NCBI GenBank assembly: GCA_963704405.1
Contig: OY969903.1
Span: 1,612,001-1,676,000, forward strand
Direction: 5' to 3'
DNA: 64,000 nucleotides
Source: MFD01213-c1 sp963704405
Lineage (GTDB): Bacteria; Planctomycetota; Phycisphaerae; Tepidisphaerales; Tepidisphaeraceae
The position numbers were made by a program, and so were the translations under genes. This document shows, piece after piece, positions 15,046-24,541 of this stretch; within the stretch, counting starts at the first letter, position 1, and every line of letters starts with the position of its first letter. The notes beneath the pieces were generated by a model that worked only from the letters and a program-made list of their open reading frames with translations, was not told the DNA's origin and searched no databases.

Positions 15046-17495
15046 ATGTCAGATGAATCAGATGGTTCACTAGGCTCCCTCTCGTGGGAACTGCGCGCGC
15101 CTTACGAGCAGCTCACAGCCGACCTGCGCGCAGCCCAGGCCGAACTGGATGAGTTTTACCGCAGGAATGATAAACGCACCATTTCCATCAGGGAAGGAAC
15201 GGCGGCAGCCGAGTCCCCCAGGGAGAAAAACTCCTCCGGCGCGAGTGCTGAACGGGTGGACACCACCGAGGTCGCAGCCCTTAAGAAGGAATGGCAAGAC
15301 GTTGCCGGGGCCATATCGCAAGCAAAGACTGAAGCCAGCGGACTGCAGCAGGAAACTGCACGCGGTAAACGTGCAGACTCCTATGACACCAAATATGAGA
15401 ATAGGCAAGTTTCCGACCAGCAACGCAGGGAGCGCGAATCCAAGCAGCTCGATGACGCCAAACTCAGGTATAAGCTCACTTCTGGCGATCCGCTGGATCG
15501 ACTGAACGCCTACAACGAAGCCATAAATTCTCTACCTGAAGATTCACCACACCGTTACCGGTTGCAGGGCGGTCGCGACCGGCTTCAGGACAAAATCAAC
15601 GGTGACGCCCAGCAACGTGAAGCAAAGCAGGTATCCGATCGAGAACGGGAAGAAGATCGGCAAGCGCGCGACCAGCAACGCAGGGAGCGCATTGCGCAGA
15701 GGGAAGAAGATAGACGCCAGAAAGATGCGGACCGGCAGCAGAGAAACACCGAAAGCGAGGAAAATCAGTACGACAAAGCATCTCTGAACTACCGGTTGTC
15801 CAGTGCGCCGCGAAAAGACCGCGGGAACATTTTCGCGATGAAGCGGATAAACATGACGAAGACAGCCCGCAACGACTACAGCTACTCGCCCGCGCTAATC
15901 GTGAAGACGAAGGCGCTGAAAAGGAGGAGGAAGGAAAAGGACTCCTCAGCAAGTTCGGCCGCGGACTTTCTCGACGCATTGGCGCCGGCGTGCTTTTATC
16001 AGAGAGCCTTCGGATTGGTCAGGAGTATATGAACCTCCGGCAATCCACTAGCATGAACGAGGGGAATCTTCCTGCGCAACTTGATGCACAGTTGCAATTC
16101 AACCAGTCCATTGCCAGCCTTCCAATAGTGGGAACAGCCGCAGCCATTTATAGCGCAGGACTGGAACGCTTGCCCATGTTTGGCGGTAACAATCCAGGTG
16201 ATACCGGGACGGCAATCTTCAATGCGCAGCAGTCGGTCCTTGACGTAACAGCCGGCAATAAACGCATTCAGGAATCTCGAACCCGCACACTATCTGCTGA
16301 ACAAATGCGAAATGAAGGCATTTCGCGATATACCTTTGGCCCCATCAGCAGGCAGCGGGAAGCGTTACTCTCTGAATATACCGAGACGATGGATTCGCTG
16401 AAAAATCAGCAAGACAATCTGCAATCAGACGCAGCCAGCAATTCCGATCCCAATGAACGACATCGCGCCGAACTGGCGTTAAACCAACTGAAGAAAGATC
16501 TGCCAGCATTAAAGCAATCCGCATATTTTCGGCTGCAAGGGGGATTAAAGTCGCTGGAGCGGGATGTTTCGCTAACCAAAACGGCAATGCAGCGTCGTAT
16601 CCCCGCGATTTCTGCCCTGCGTCAAGGCTTCTCTGGTTTAGCGGACGAACGGGAATATGAAAGCGGACTCCAGGATGAGGAGGATCAGGCTGACCCGTTG
16701 CTTAAGCCTGTCGTCACATTATTCAACGACCTGAAGCGAAAAGGCCGTCGCGGGCTGGACCTGGAGAACCTTCGCAGGCGTGAAGCCGGCATGAAGTCTG
16801 ACTCCTTGATTCTGTCGCGTCACCCGTTGCAGGCTGAAATCTCCGACATTGACGAATCGGAGCGGGAAGCCCTGAAAGAGGCCCCGCTTCGCGATGGAGA
16901 CGATCTATACAACGCACGATTAAAATCTGACATCACCGCTGGGTATGACACCAAGCGTTCATTGGCTCGGCAGCGGTACGACGATCAGATTTCACTCATC
17001 AATTTGCGGCTACATGGACAGTCAGTCGCCGCGGACGAATCGGCAAAAGGGTTCAACGTTTCGGCTCAGGCAACAGGGATTGCCTATGAAGGGCTGGGTT
17101 CGGCGGAGGAACTTCAGCAAGCTGGACTGCCTGACCAATCGAATCAGACGCTCGATATCGCCTTCCAGCGGCTTACAGCTTTTCGCCGCGGAGTTGCGCA
17201 ATCATTCCAACCCGAAACCACTGATCGAATTGGTACCGTGAATCTCACCACGCCGGACAGCGGCTACGAATCCCCCGATGACATCTTTGGCCACATTGAT
17301 GATCTGCAAAATCAAATACAGGCAGCCAAGATATTCGGACAGTTTAACGACGTCATGAATAACAGCATTATTCCGGCCCTGACGGGGAATCAGTCTGGCA
17401 CCGGCGGGAGTGCCGTTGGCGGCACAGATGGATCTGGCCTCGACAATATCAAAAACGTCCTGACCGACATCTACAACCTCATGGCTGGTTCGTAA
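15046..17495 (+). CDS. Tail tape measure protein candidate, frame broken
   Basis: Two frames form one protein of about 816 residues. The first (15046 on) starts DGSLGSLSWELRAPYEQLTADL, a tape-measure-like opening, and continues as charged coiled coil with two related repeats (LRYKLTSGDPLDRLNAY and LNYRLSSAP) and QQRRER-rich stretches. The second frame carries on from about 15,817 (REHFRDEADKHDEDSPQRL) to 17495, with hydrophobic patches near SLPIVGTAAAIYSAG. One added A in AAAA at 15813-15816 joins them. Location after the chaperones and before tip genes fits. Length suggests a tail of roughly 120 nm by the usual rule. The raw frame's end at 16032 is spurious. Confidence 0.75.
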
Positions 17496-17525
17496 CAGGC
17501 CAATCCTCCTAGCTAAACCAATCAT

Positions 17526-18383
17526 ATGCCATCCCCAACAGTCCTTTTGGACCGCGTCAATGGCGCGCGTCTGGAAAACAGCTCCAATTCCGTACGCCTG
17601 ACCAGAACAGCGGTAGCATTGAGCATCGACACATCTGTCCCTGCGATAGCTCTGGTCCGCACCCTGGCGATTGCCGGACTACCGCAGATTAGGGATAGCC
17701 TGCCGGGCTATCCCTACATGCGCGTTGTTAAGCATCTGATCGTTCCACTATCCGGAACGGCTGCACAAATCCTGATCCTCTACGAAGGTCCGTCATCTAC
17801 GGCTGGATCAGAAATCCCGCTTTGGATTGTTGAGAAATCTTCCTCAATGATTCAGCAGGGTGTGCAGCAGATGCGCATTGGGAATGACATTGTTCCGATA
17901 CAAATTCCACTGAACATCACCACCAAAGGGCCCGATGGCACCACTCGCACCGTAACCGACAAGCAGACTGCAACAATCAATGGAATGTTCCCCACAAAAA
18001 CGGTGATCTATTCCAGATTCCAATCCCCATATCCCAGTGATATCGAGAGTCTTTTCGGGACCGTTAACGCAGCAGAGTTCCAAGGATTGCCAATAGGATA
18101 TTGGCTATTCGCCGGCATGGATATTCGCACGCTGACGCAAGGTGCGAATTATGACTATCACTGCACGTTTATTTCCAAGGTCACTGAGGACTGGAGCAAT
18201 TGGGTTTACTACCGTTTGCCCAATGGTCAGCATGTAATCGTCGATCATACCACCTTGGCAACCCTCGCCGGCGCAGCGTACATAAACGGAATCACAACCA
18301 ACACGGTCGGGATTGCTCGCATCGGTCTCTATTCCCTCACGGACTGGGGAACCGTCTTCAGCGGTACAAACCTCGACAGCTAA
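17526..18383 (+). CDS. Distal tail-region protein, unknown family
   Basis: A 285-residue beta-rich protein immediately after the tape measure, where distal tail or hub proteins occur. Segments such as YPYMRVVKHLIVPLSGTAAQ and GLPIGYWLFAGMDIRTLTQG suggest a beta-sandwich core. It has no signal peptide. I do not recognise a Dit or Tal motif. A tail-tip function is inferred from order. Confidence 0.6.
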   Translation: MPSPTVLLDRVNGARLENSSNSVRLTRTAVALSIDTSVPAIALVRTLAIAGLPQIRDSLPGYPYMRVVKHLIVPLSGTAAQILILYEGPSSTAGSEIPLWIVEKSSSMIQQGVQQMRIGNDIVPIQIPLNITTKGPDGTTRTVTDKQTATINGMFPTKTVIYSRFQSPYPSDIESLFGTVNAAEFQGLPIGYWLFAGMDIRTLTQGANYDYHCTFISKVTEDWSNWVYYRLPNGQHVIVDHTTLATLAGAAYINGITTNTVGIARIGLYSLTDWGTVFSGTNLDS

Positions 18384-18396
18384 CACGGAGCACATC

Positions 18397-18768
18397 ATGG
18401 CACAAGAAATCACGTTCGCCGCGCGGCTAAAAGTCGCAAAGGGCAATATCAAAGAGGACTGGAATATTTCCAATCTTCTGGCCGACATGGCCGGCACCCA
18501 CATTTCAGACAACATCCAAAGTGTTCCAACAACCACCGCCGGCGCATTGGTGGTGATTACCGCCAGTGTGGCTACTCCGCGATGGGGAATCTTTCAGAAT
18601 AACGACGCCATCAATTACATCGAACTTGGTTTGCAGGTGGGTGGGGTGTTTTATCCGTTTGCAAAGTTACTCCCAAACGAAGTAGCGCTTTTGCCGATCG
18701 GTGGGACAATCTACGCTCGCGCAAATACTGCCGCCGCCGATCTGGCCGCAAAAATCGTGGAGTCGTAA
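18397..18768 (+). CDS. Small tail-region protein, unknown
   Basis: A 123-residue protein starting at the ATG 18397 behind ACGGAGCACATC. The middle (TPRWGIFQNNDAINYIELGL, then GVFYPFAKLLPNE) and the end (GTIYARANTAAADLAAKIVES) suggest a compact beta-sandwich, as in virion decoration or adaptor proteins. Its stop is directly followed by the next ATG. The family is not recognised. Confidence 0.65.
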   Translation: MAQEITFAARLKVAKGNIKEDWNISNLLADMAGTHISDNIQSVPTTTAGALVVITASVATPRWGIFQNNDAINYIELGLQVGGVFYPFAKLLPNEVALLPIGGTIYARANTAAADLAAKIVES

Positions 18769-19656
18769 ATGCCGCTGTTGCGAGACTGGAACAAAGTTTG
18801 GCCAATCGAGAGTTCGCATCTGCAAGAGCCGGTTGAAGCCTTGCGCCCACTCCTGACGTTGCTGGGAGGCGAAGGCATCAGCGCAGTGCAAACCAAGCAT
18901 GGCACATCTTTGTCGGTGCTGCCTGGACACATTGTTGGTTGGTTTTTGGGATTCACGACGAACACCGGTCCCAGCGCACAGACCGACTGGAACGATGAAA
19001 GATATTGGGTTCAGCCAGCGGTGGTAGACTTGAAAGACGGTAGCGACTCAGGCGTTTACGGCCGTCTATGGATCGGTTCAATCCCAAGCCCGCAAGATAC
19101 CGAAGGCCATGACATACTGACTTTGCCCCTTTGCGTGTCGAATCTATGTGAAAGCCCAATCTCCGGTGGCTCGGGATCGCACTGGCTGCCGAAAGGTACG
19201 CCAATCATTGTGTATGCGGCCAAGGATTTGAACAAAGGAGACCTTCATTTCTTTACAGTTACGCAAACCGGCTCATCTGGCGGCATGTTCCCTGCGCAGC
19301 TAACAAAGGATGGCGGGGCCGATGGCAGCGCCGTGGGCAACACATTCGCCACCTGGACCTACACGATCACGTCATTGACGACCGGCATTGTGCTGGCCAC
19401 CAATGTCCCGCTGTTCAAGCACCGCCAGATTGCCGGCCCATGCCATACCGCACTGTCCGGACTTATTTTTACAGTCACCAGCAATTCCATTGTCGGATTC
19501 GGCGGATCGGCGGGTCATGTACCGGGCAGCGGCAGCGGCGGGAGTGGATCGGGCGGAACGCCACTGCAACCGTACCGCATCTGGGACTGCGACGAATACT
19601 TCGATTCCACTGAAGATTGCACGCCCGGCGTGACCAGCGGCAGCGGCGGTTCGTGA
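18769..19656 (+). CDS. Tail-tip or adhesion protein with Gly/Ser linker
   Basis: A 295-residue protein. A mixed N-terminal domain is followed by a beta-rich region (LWIGSIPSPQDTEGHDIL), then a Gly/Ser-rich linker (about 252-265) and a short Cys-containing tail (IWDCDEYFDSTEDCTPG) ending in GSGGS. The stop overlaps the next ATG (TGATG). The shared Gly/Ser linker style with the next gene suggests that the two proteins form one host-binding structure. The family is not recognised. Confidence 0.6.
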   Translation: MPLLRDWNKVWPIESSHLQEPVEALRPLLTLLGGEGISAVQTKHGTSLSVLPGHIVGWFLGFTTNTGPSAQTDWNDERYWVQPAVVDLKDGSDSGVYGRLWIGSIPSPQDTEGHDILTLPLCVSNLCESPISGGSGSHWLPKGTPIIVYAAKDLNKGDLHFFTVTQTGSSGGMFPAQLTKDGGADGSAVGNTFATWTYTITSLTTGIVLATNVPLFKHRQIAGPCHTALSGLIFTVTSNSIVGFGGSAGHVPGSGSGGSGSGGTPLQPYRIWDCDEYFDSTEDCTPGVTSGSGGS

Positions 19657-21392
19657 TGGGGATCATTTTCAAAAACGGCAAGATTCTCTTCGACCGTGGC
19701 GACGGGTGGAACCGCGGCGTTGTCAATAGCGGGCTGGCGCAATGCAGCGGCGGCTGCATGGACAATGCGTGCGTTCGCCTCGACTTTAACTTGTCGATCA
19801 ACATGATCGATAGTTACTTCCCCGGAGCGCCGGGCGGAGGCATCTGGACGACCACGCTCGGCCCGTTCAGCGGAAGTTTCATTTCGGGCCTGCAAGTCTT
19901 TTTCGGCACGCCATTCGGTTACACCTACATTGATCCTGCCACTGGCGATCACTTCACATTTGAAAATGTCTGCTGGTGGTTCACCGGCGCTGCCGGCATC
20001 ACGCCAAACCCATCTGCCAGCGTCGATTTTGATGGAGTAACCCGCGCGGGCGGATTTTCGATTGGCATGACCGCCGGCATCTGTTTCGACTACAGCCACG
20101 CCATCATCCATATCCGGCTGAACCCGGCCAACAACTTTCTTGGATTCCCGGTCAATTATGACGGGCCAGTCGGCGGTGCGGGCGTGATGGCGCGGGGCGT
20201 CCCCTACGCTGCAACGTGGCGATGCCTGTACGTCAATTGCTACGCGGAAGGCATCGATCCGGGGACAGGCGATCCGGCCAACCATAAGGGCTGTGTCACC
20301 CTTGCCCCATATTACGAGAGCTGGTTCACCAATCACGCGGCCTGCGGGGCGGGCGCAACTTGGACGATCGCGCAATCGGACCTGCGATCCGGGAATCCGG
20401 CTCACACGAATATATGGTTTGCTGGCTCGCTTGCCGCCGCGCCCGTCTGCAAAGCCTGCGATTGCGTGGTCAGCTCTTATCTTATCGGGGCATGTGCGCC
20501 TGCGGGATCGACCTCCGGCAGTTTCGGCGGGGGCTCTGCCGGCAGCGGCAGTGGAAGCGGAAGCGGGAGCGGCGGCAGCAGTGGATCGGGGGGTTCCAGC
20601 GGCGGCAGCACGAGCGGGAGCGGAGGTTCAGGCGGCAGCAGCGGAACACCCTGCACCTCGCCGGCGAAGCCTGCGCTGTCTGCGTTCGATTCATGCTGCA
20701 CGATTTATGATGTGACCGTCAGCGGAACGCTGCACATCAACGGAACCTATTCGCTGTCGCGAGATCCGACTGACGCGGCTTGGCAATCCGAAGACAGTTT
20801 TCAAAAAATCACGCTGGTCGTGCGCAATTGCGTCATCTACTGGCAACTCGACATTCAGGTGCCGTCGAGCAACTTCGGGCAGTGGACCGCGCCCTACGAC
20901 AGCCACCCATGCCCGCCACTGTCTGGAGCTGATTGGACGCTCATAAAGCTCAGCAACGATCCGGCGACGCCGACGATGTCGCTGACCTGCGAAGGATCGG
21001 TTTCCTGCATCAGCCCCGACAATATCCCCACAGATGGCGTGTGCGATGACACGCTCACCGAGTTGGCGGTTGACCTGACCTCGATACCCGATTGCGTCAC
21101 CGGTGAAATGGGAACGTACATTAGCAACACGACGCGATACGGCTTCTGCGGCAACCCGCTTTGGACGATCGATGGCGCAGGCGTTGGGCCGTTTAACGTC
21201 GAGGTCGAATTCATTCCCGATGGACCGCGAAATTATTACCGGTTGACCGTCATCAGCGGCGAAGCTTCGGTCCTGTGGCGGGGCTATAAATCCGGCGGCT
21301 CGCCGCTGGGCACTTACATTCAGGGATGCGAAGAATGCTGCGAGGGCGGATGCGATATCCTGACGCTGGAAGTCACTAATCCAATGCCATGA
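19656..21392 (+). CDS. Cys-rich tail fibre-like protein with long Gly/Ser linker
   Basis: A 578-residue protein starting at ATG 19656. Residues about 10-285 form a beta-rich domain with paired Cys (CSGGCMDNACVRLDF, CKACDCVVSSYLIGACA). A roughly 55-residue linker of Gly and Ser follows. A second beta domain (about 335-578) ends with CEECCEGGCDILTLEV. Paired Cys in a phage protein suggest metal binding or disulfides outside the cell. The earlier ATG at 19617 lies inside the previous gene. A receptor-binding or fibre role is inferred from location; no family is recognised. Confidence 0.65.
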   Translation: MGIIFKNGKILFDRGDGWNRGVVNSGLAQCSGGCMDNACVRLDFNLSINMIDSYFPGAPGGGIWTTTLGPFSGSFISGLQVFFGTPFGYTYIDPATGDHFTFENVCWWFTGAAGITPNPSASVDFDGVTRAGGFSIGMTAGICFDYSHAIIHIRLNPANNFLGFPVNYDGPVGGAGVMARGVPYAATWRCLYVNCYAEGIDPGTGDPANHKGCVTLAPYYESWFTNHAACGAGATWTIAQSDLRSGNPAHTNIWFAGSLAAAPVCKACDCVVSSYLIGACAPAGSTSGSFGGGSAGSGSGSGSGSGGSSGSGGSSGGSTSGSGGSGGSSGTPCTSPAKPALSAFDSCCTIYDVTVSGTLHINGTYSLSRDPTDAAWQSEDSFQKITLVVRNCVIYWQLDIQVPSSNFGQWTAPYDSHPCPPLSGADWTLIKLSNDPATPTMSLTCEGSVSCISPDNIPTDGVCDDTLTELAVDLTSIPDCVTGEMGTYISNTTRYGFCGNPLWTIDGAGVGPFNVEVEFIPDGPRNYYRLTVISGEASVLWRGYKSGGSPLGTYIQGCEECCEGGCDILTLEVTNPMP

Positions 21393-21853
21393 AAGAACGC
21401 TGCAACACCATCGAGCAATTCGAGCGACGGCTTGCCGAGCGGCCATCCGGATATTTGCTGGAACTGCTACCGGCGATTACGAAGCGAACAGCTACGCTCA
21501 TTTGTTTCGATCACGATCATCCCGCACACATTAAGGCAACCGAGCGCTATAAAAATTATAAACATGATGCGCCGACGCATCCGCCGCGCGGGCACATTCC
21601 GCACGGCGCGGTTTCGATGCCGCCCGTCGCCGCGCCCAGGGGGACGACCGATCGAGCGAAGTGGCCGCGCTTGGCAATGCTGCTGTCCAAAATGGCGATC
21701 GACGGCGACAACGGGCTTGGCGACACGCTTGAGCGTCTGGCGGCGACGGTGGGGGGCAACCAGATCAAAAAACTGTACAAGAAAATCATGGGGCATGACT
21801 GCGGATGCGGGGCGAGACAATGGCAAATGAACGTGCAATATCCCTATCGCTGA
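21389..21853 (+). CDS. Small protein with C-terminal CGC motif
   Basis: A 154-residue protein coupled to the fibre-like gene by ATGA. It contains a basic/His-rich middle (PTHPPRGHIPHGAVSMPP), a helix with AKWPRLAMLLSKMAIDGDN and a C-terminal block GHDCGCGARQWQMNVQYPY. This 'C-x-C ... LN-x-x-(F/Y)PY' ending recurs in small phage proteins next to tail or glycosyltransferase genes and is probably a metal site. Biochemical role unknown. The glycosyltransferase gene begins within its 3' end. Confidence 0.65.
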   Translation: MKERCNTIEQFERRLAERPSGYLLELLPAITKRTATLICFDHDHPAHIKATERYKNYKHDAPTHPPRGHIPHGAVSMPPVAAPRGTTDRAKWPRLAMLLSKMAIDGDNGLGDTLERLAATVGGNQIKKLYKKIMGHDCGCGARQWQMNVQYPYR

Positions 21854-23397
21854 CGGACGATCAGCAGGACATTCTCCGCGAGCTGCTGGCGGCGATCGAG
21901 GAGGATGAAGCGCCTCGCGAGCCAGCGCCGCCGGCGGTCGACGGTGGCGATGAGACATTCGCCAGGGTGCAGGTAATCAGCCTTGCCCGAACGCCCGATC
22001 GGTTGCGCAACTTCTGGAAAAGGTTTCCCGCAGGCTGGCGGTATCGGAGGCCGCAGGTGTTTGACGCGATCGACGGGGAAACAGCACCGGTGCCTCCGGG
22101 CTGGAACTGGAACAACTCCAACGCCGGGGCGATCGGGTGCCGCGCATCATGGCTGGCGATTATCCAATCAGCGATCGAGCAGGGCATCGATAAACCGATT
22201 CTCGTCATGGAGGACGATTGCCAGTTCCTGCCTGGGGCGTGCGATCGCATCCAGTCGGCGATGGCCGCGATGAAGGAGTGGGATATTTTATTTTTGGGGG
22301 GAGAGCATCACCGGCCGCTGATTCCATTTGCGCCTGGACTAGCGAGGACGATGGAAACAGGCCGAACCCATGCGCTGGCGATTCATCCGCGGTTTTTCAA
22401 GCGGCTGCATGAGTTCTGGCAGGGGTACGCTTACCACGTCGATCATGGCCTGCGCGCCATCGCGGCGGCCAACCAATTTTTTACGCTCGATCCGGTTGTT
22501 GCAATTCAGGGTGTCAATGTCAGCACGCTGCGAGGCAGATTGATTGGCGCAGAATCATGGGACAGCCGAATCAACGCCACCCTGGAAGAGGCCGATGGCC
22601 TGAGCCATCCCGAGAAATGCTTCCGGTACAAGCTGGCTGCGCGACAATCCGCCGACTGGCCGCTAATTAAGCCAGAGGTGTTCTACCACGTCGCCTGCAT
22701 GGGCAACTGGGTGGAGGTGGTGATTGAGCAACTCAGACTTCTGGCATATGCCGGAATTACACGGGCAACCGCGGCAGTGCTGGGCGAAGAGGACCAGGTT
22801 GACACAGTGAATCGGATTGCCGAGTCATGCGGCGTCGACCTCGCAGTGAAGTTTGCATCTCCCGATACCAAGCTGTGTGAGATGCCGACGCTCACGCTGC
22901 TTGACGACTGGTGCAAGGCCCGGACATCAGCGGACCCGGTGATGTATCTTCACACCAAAGGCGTCAGCCAGCCGAATGACCTTGTCAAGAAGGCATGGCG
23001 ACGCTTGATGCAAAGGCATGTCGTGTGGGACTGGCGCGCTAATGTTGAGCGGTTGAAACTGTGCGATGCGGTCGGCGTAGATTACCAAAATGGCAACATG
23101 CCGCATTTCTCGGGCAATTTCTGGCTGGCCCGATCAGACTGGATAGAAACCCTGCCGCGGCCGATGGATTACAGGTTAAGCCGCCCGGATTTCAACTGGG
23201 CAGGTCACTCCTGGCGCGGCCGGATGTACGCGGAAACGTGGCTTCTGTCACGCCCATGGCACCACATTGAAAGCCTGGCTTGCCAGAATGAAAACATCTG
23301 GGAGGGGAAGAATATATTCCGATTCGAATCCCGCATAGAAGGATTCGATCCCGATCGCCTTGACCTCGTCGCGCCGCGACAGGCAATCATGGCGTGA
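21820..23397 (+). CDS. Two-domain glycosyltransferase (GT25-like N-terminus)
   Basis: A 525-residue cytoplasmic protein. After a charged leader, residues about 45-250 resemble family GT25: VQVISLARTPDRLRNF, GAIGCRASWLAIIQSAIEQG and PILVMEDDCQFLPGA (the DxD-type EDD). Residues about 280-525 form a second domain with YHVACMGNWVEVVIEQLRLL, VMYLHTKGVS and MPHFSGNFWLARSDW, which resembles glycan-related proteins using a nucleotide sugar. It lies at the end of the late operon and may modify host lipopolysaccharide or the phage's own fibre. The ATG at 21820 is preferred to 21805. A strong terminator follows. Confidence 0.8.
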   Translation: MANERAISLSLTDDQQDILRELLAAIEEDEAPREPAPPAVDGGDETFARVQVISLARTPDRLRNFWKRFPAGWRYRRPQVFDAIDGETAPVPPGWNWNNSNAGAIGCRASWLAIIQSAIEQGIDKPILVMEDDCQFLPGACDRIQSAMAAMKEWDILFLGGEHHRPLIPFAPGLARTMETGRTHALAIHPRFFKRLHEFWQGYAYHVDHGLRAIAAANQFFTLDPVVAIQGVNVSTLRGRLIGAESWDSRINATLEEADGLSHPEKCFRYKLAARQSADWPLIKPEVFYHVACMGNWVEVVIEQLRLLAYAGITRATAAVLGEEDQVDTVNRIAESCGVDLAVKFASPDTKLCEMPTLTLLDDWCKARTSADPVMYLHTKGVSQPNDLVKKAWRRLMQRHVVWDWRANVERLKLCDAVGVDYQNGNMPHFSGNFWLARSDWIETLPRPMDYRLSRPDFNWAGHSWRGRMYAETWLLSRPWHHIESLACQNENIWEGKNIFRFESRIEGFDPDRLDLVAPRQAIMA

Positions 23398-23422
23398 ATT
23401 CGTCGACTCCCGTCCAACCACC

Positions 23423-23445
23423 AGGCCAGCCCATTCGGCTGGCCT
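23423..23445 (+). terminator. Rho-independent-like terminator of late operon
   Basis: AGGCCAGCC and GGCTGGCCT form a perfect 9-base stem with a 5-base loop, followed by TATTCAT, beginning 26 bases after the glycosyltransferase stop. It separates the late genes from the opposing toxin-antitoxin operon. Confidence 0.75.
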
Positions 23446-23498
23446 TATTCATGCGCGGCCCTCGCGGCGGGGAATCTAATCTTTATTTCGCCAGCGCA

Positions 23499-24023
23499 TC
23501 AAGCAACGAACGGCCAAAGCGTTTTGGGGTCAACGCCCAGGGCGACTGAAATCTTCTCGATCGTGCGGCGCTGAGGGCGGCACTGTCGGGAGATCATGTT
23601 GGCAATCGCCGGCTGGCCCACGCCGATCTTTTCGGCAAGTTCTTTCTGTGTGATATTCTTCTCAGCCATCAGGCGTGAAAGATTGGTCGCAAACACATTT
23701 TCCTCTTCATCCAGAGCAGCTTCGATTTCGGGATGATGATTTCGTGTTGTTATCTCGTAATCATCAGAATCAATTCCAAGGTCTTCTCCAACATATTGAG
23801 GGTACAACGCCTCAATCAGCGTTACCTCAGCAGCAGCGCGGGCATCTTCGTCTGTGGCCGGATCGGCGATGATCTCGGTCATTTCCAGGACTCCAGCCTG
23901 AATGTCGTCCGAGCATTCGCTGAATGCGCGAAGGACATCCATCGTGTTGCGCAACAGCATTTCCTTTGCTGGATCAGTGGCTTTGGGAGTTGGGGCACCT
24001 TGGATGTCTTGTGTAGCAGTCAT
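23499..24023 (-). CDS. HigA-like antitoxin with C-terminal XRE domain
   Basis: A 174-residue protein from the ATG at 24023, which has GGAGAAAGCAA before it. The N-terminal 110 residues are acidic and helical; the C-terminus is an XRE helix-turn-helix (LMAEKNITQKELAEKIGVGQ, then RPQRRTIEKISVALGVDP). It follows the toxin gene by about 26 bases, the reversed toxin-first order of higBA. It would neutralise the upstream toxin and repress the operon, perhaps at the palindrome 24530-24541. The HTH is at the C-terminus and the protein is longer than typical HigA. Confidence 0.75.
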   Translation of the reverse strand: MTATQDIQGAPTPKATDPAKEMLLRNTMDVLRAFSECSDDIQAGVLEMTEIIADPATDEDARAAAEVTLIEALYPQYVGEDLGIDSDDYEITTRNHHPEIEAALDEEENVFATNLSRLMAEKNITQKELAEKIGVGQPAIANMISRQCRPQRRTIEKISVALGVDPKTLWPFVA

Positions 24024-24049
24024 TTGCTTTCTCCAGTCACGATTGGTGT

Positions 24050-24472
24050 TTAGGGGCGGCAACCGTAGTACCGCTCAATTACCATTCTTCTACGCAACTT
24101 GAAGGTTTTAATATCCGCATCCGTGAATTCGTTCCGCTTCTTCTTCATCACCTGTAGCACCCAAAGGCGATGCCATTGTTCATCGCCCTGAGGCTGAGGG
24201 CCTTCGAAAAAGATGATTCGCCAGTTGTCGAATCCACCGATATTCTCGTTGATCCGCAGTTCTCCAATATTCAATCCCTGGCAAGCCCTGATCCAACTCC
24301 AATCCAAATCAAGCACTTCGCCTGAGTCTGCCTTGGGGTACATCTCGGGCCAGAACCGAAGCTTGAGGGCGTGGCGGCGCATGATCTTTCGATCACGATT
24401 GCTTGAAAGAAGTCGGAAACAGTCCTTGTGAACCGGATGAATGAGTCGAACCAGCCTGTTCCCTGTCGGCAT
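24050..24472 (-). CDS. HigB/RelE-type toxin candidate
   Basis: A 140-residue protein starting at ATG 24472 behind AAAGGAACTTC. The C-terminal part, WHRLWVLQVMKKKRNEFTD then KTFKLRRRMVIERYYG, matches the basic end of RelE/HigB mRNA interferases of the phage Gp49 type, and the middle (ENIGGFDNWRIIFFEG) fits their central strands. The N-terminal 60 residues are longer than usual. Immediately followed by an HTH-bearing antitoxin. Its action would be ribosome-dependent mRNA cleavage, if the family call is right. Confidence 0.7.
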   Translation of the reverse strand: MPTGNRLVRLIHPVHKDCFRLLSSNRDRKIMRRHALKLRFWPEMYPKADSGEVLDLDWSWIRACQGLNIGELRINENIGGFDNWRIIFFEGPQPQGDEQWHRLWVLQVMKKKRNEFTDADIKTFKLRRRMVIERYYGCRP

Positions 24473-24529
24473 GAAGTTCCTTTAACCTGCTCACTCTGAA
24501 TCATCGGCTCACCCGATCCAGTTGGATTA

Positions 24530-24541
24530 GTGATATATCAC
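24530..24541. promoter_or_regulatory. Operator-like palindrome of toxin-antitoxin operon
   Basis: GTGATATATCAC is a perfect 12-base palindrome 58 bases upstream of the toxin ATG, in an AT-rich stretch. Such a site is expected for autoregulation by an HTH antitoxin. A related half-site CATCAC follows at about 24,545. Confidence 0.55.

Noticed and set aside
20520..20660. Short GGCAGC/GGAAGC repeats, CRISPR-like at first sight
   Set aside because: They encode a Gly/Ser linker in frame; there are no spacers of constant size.
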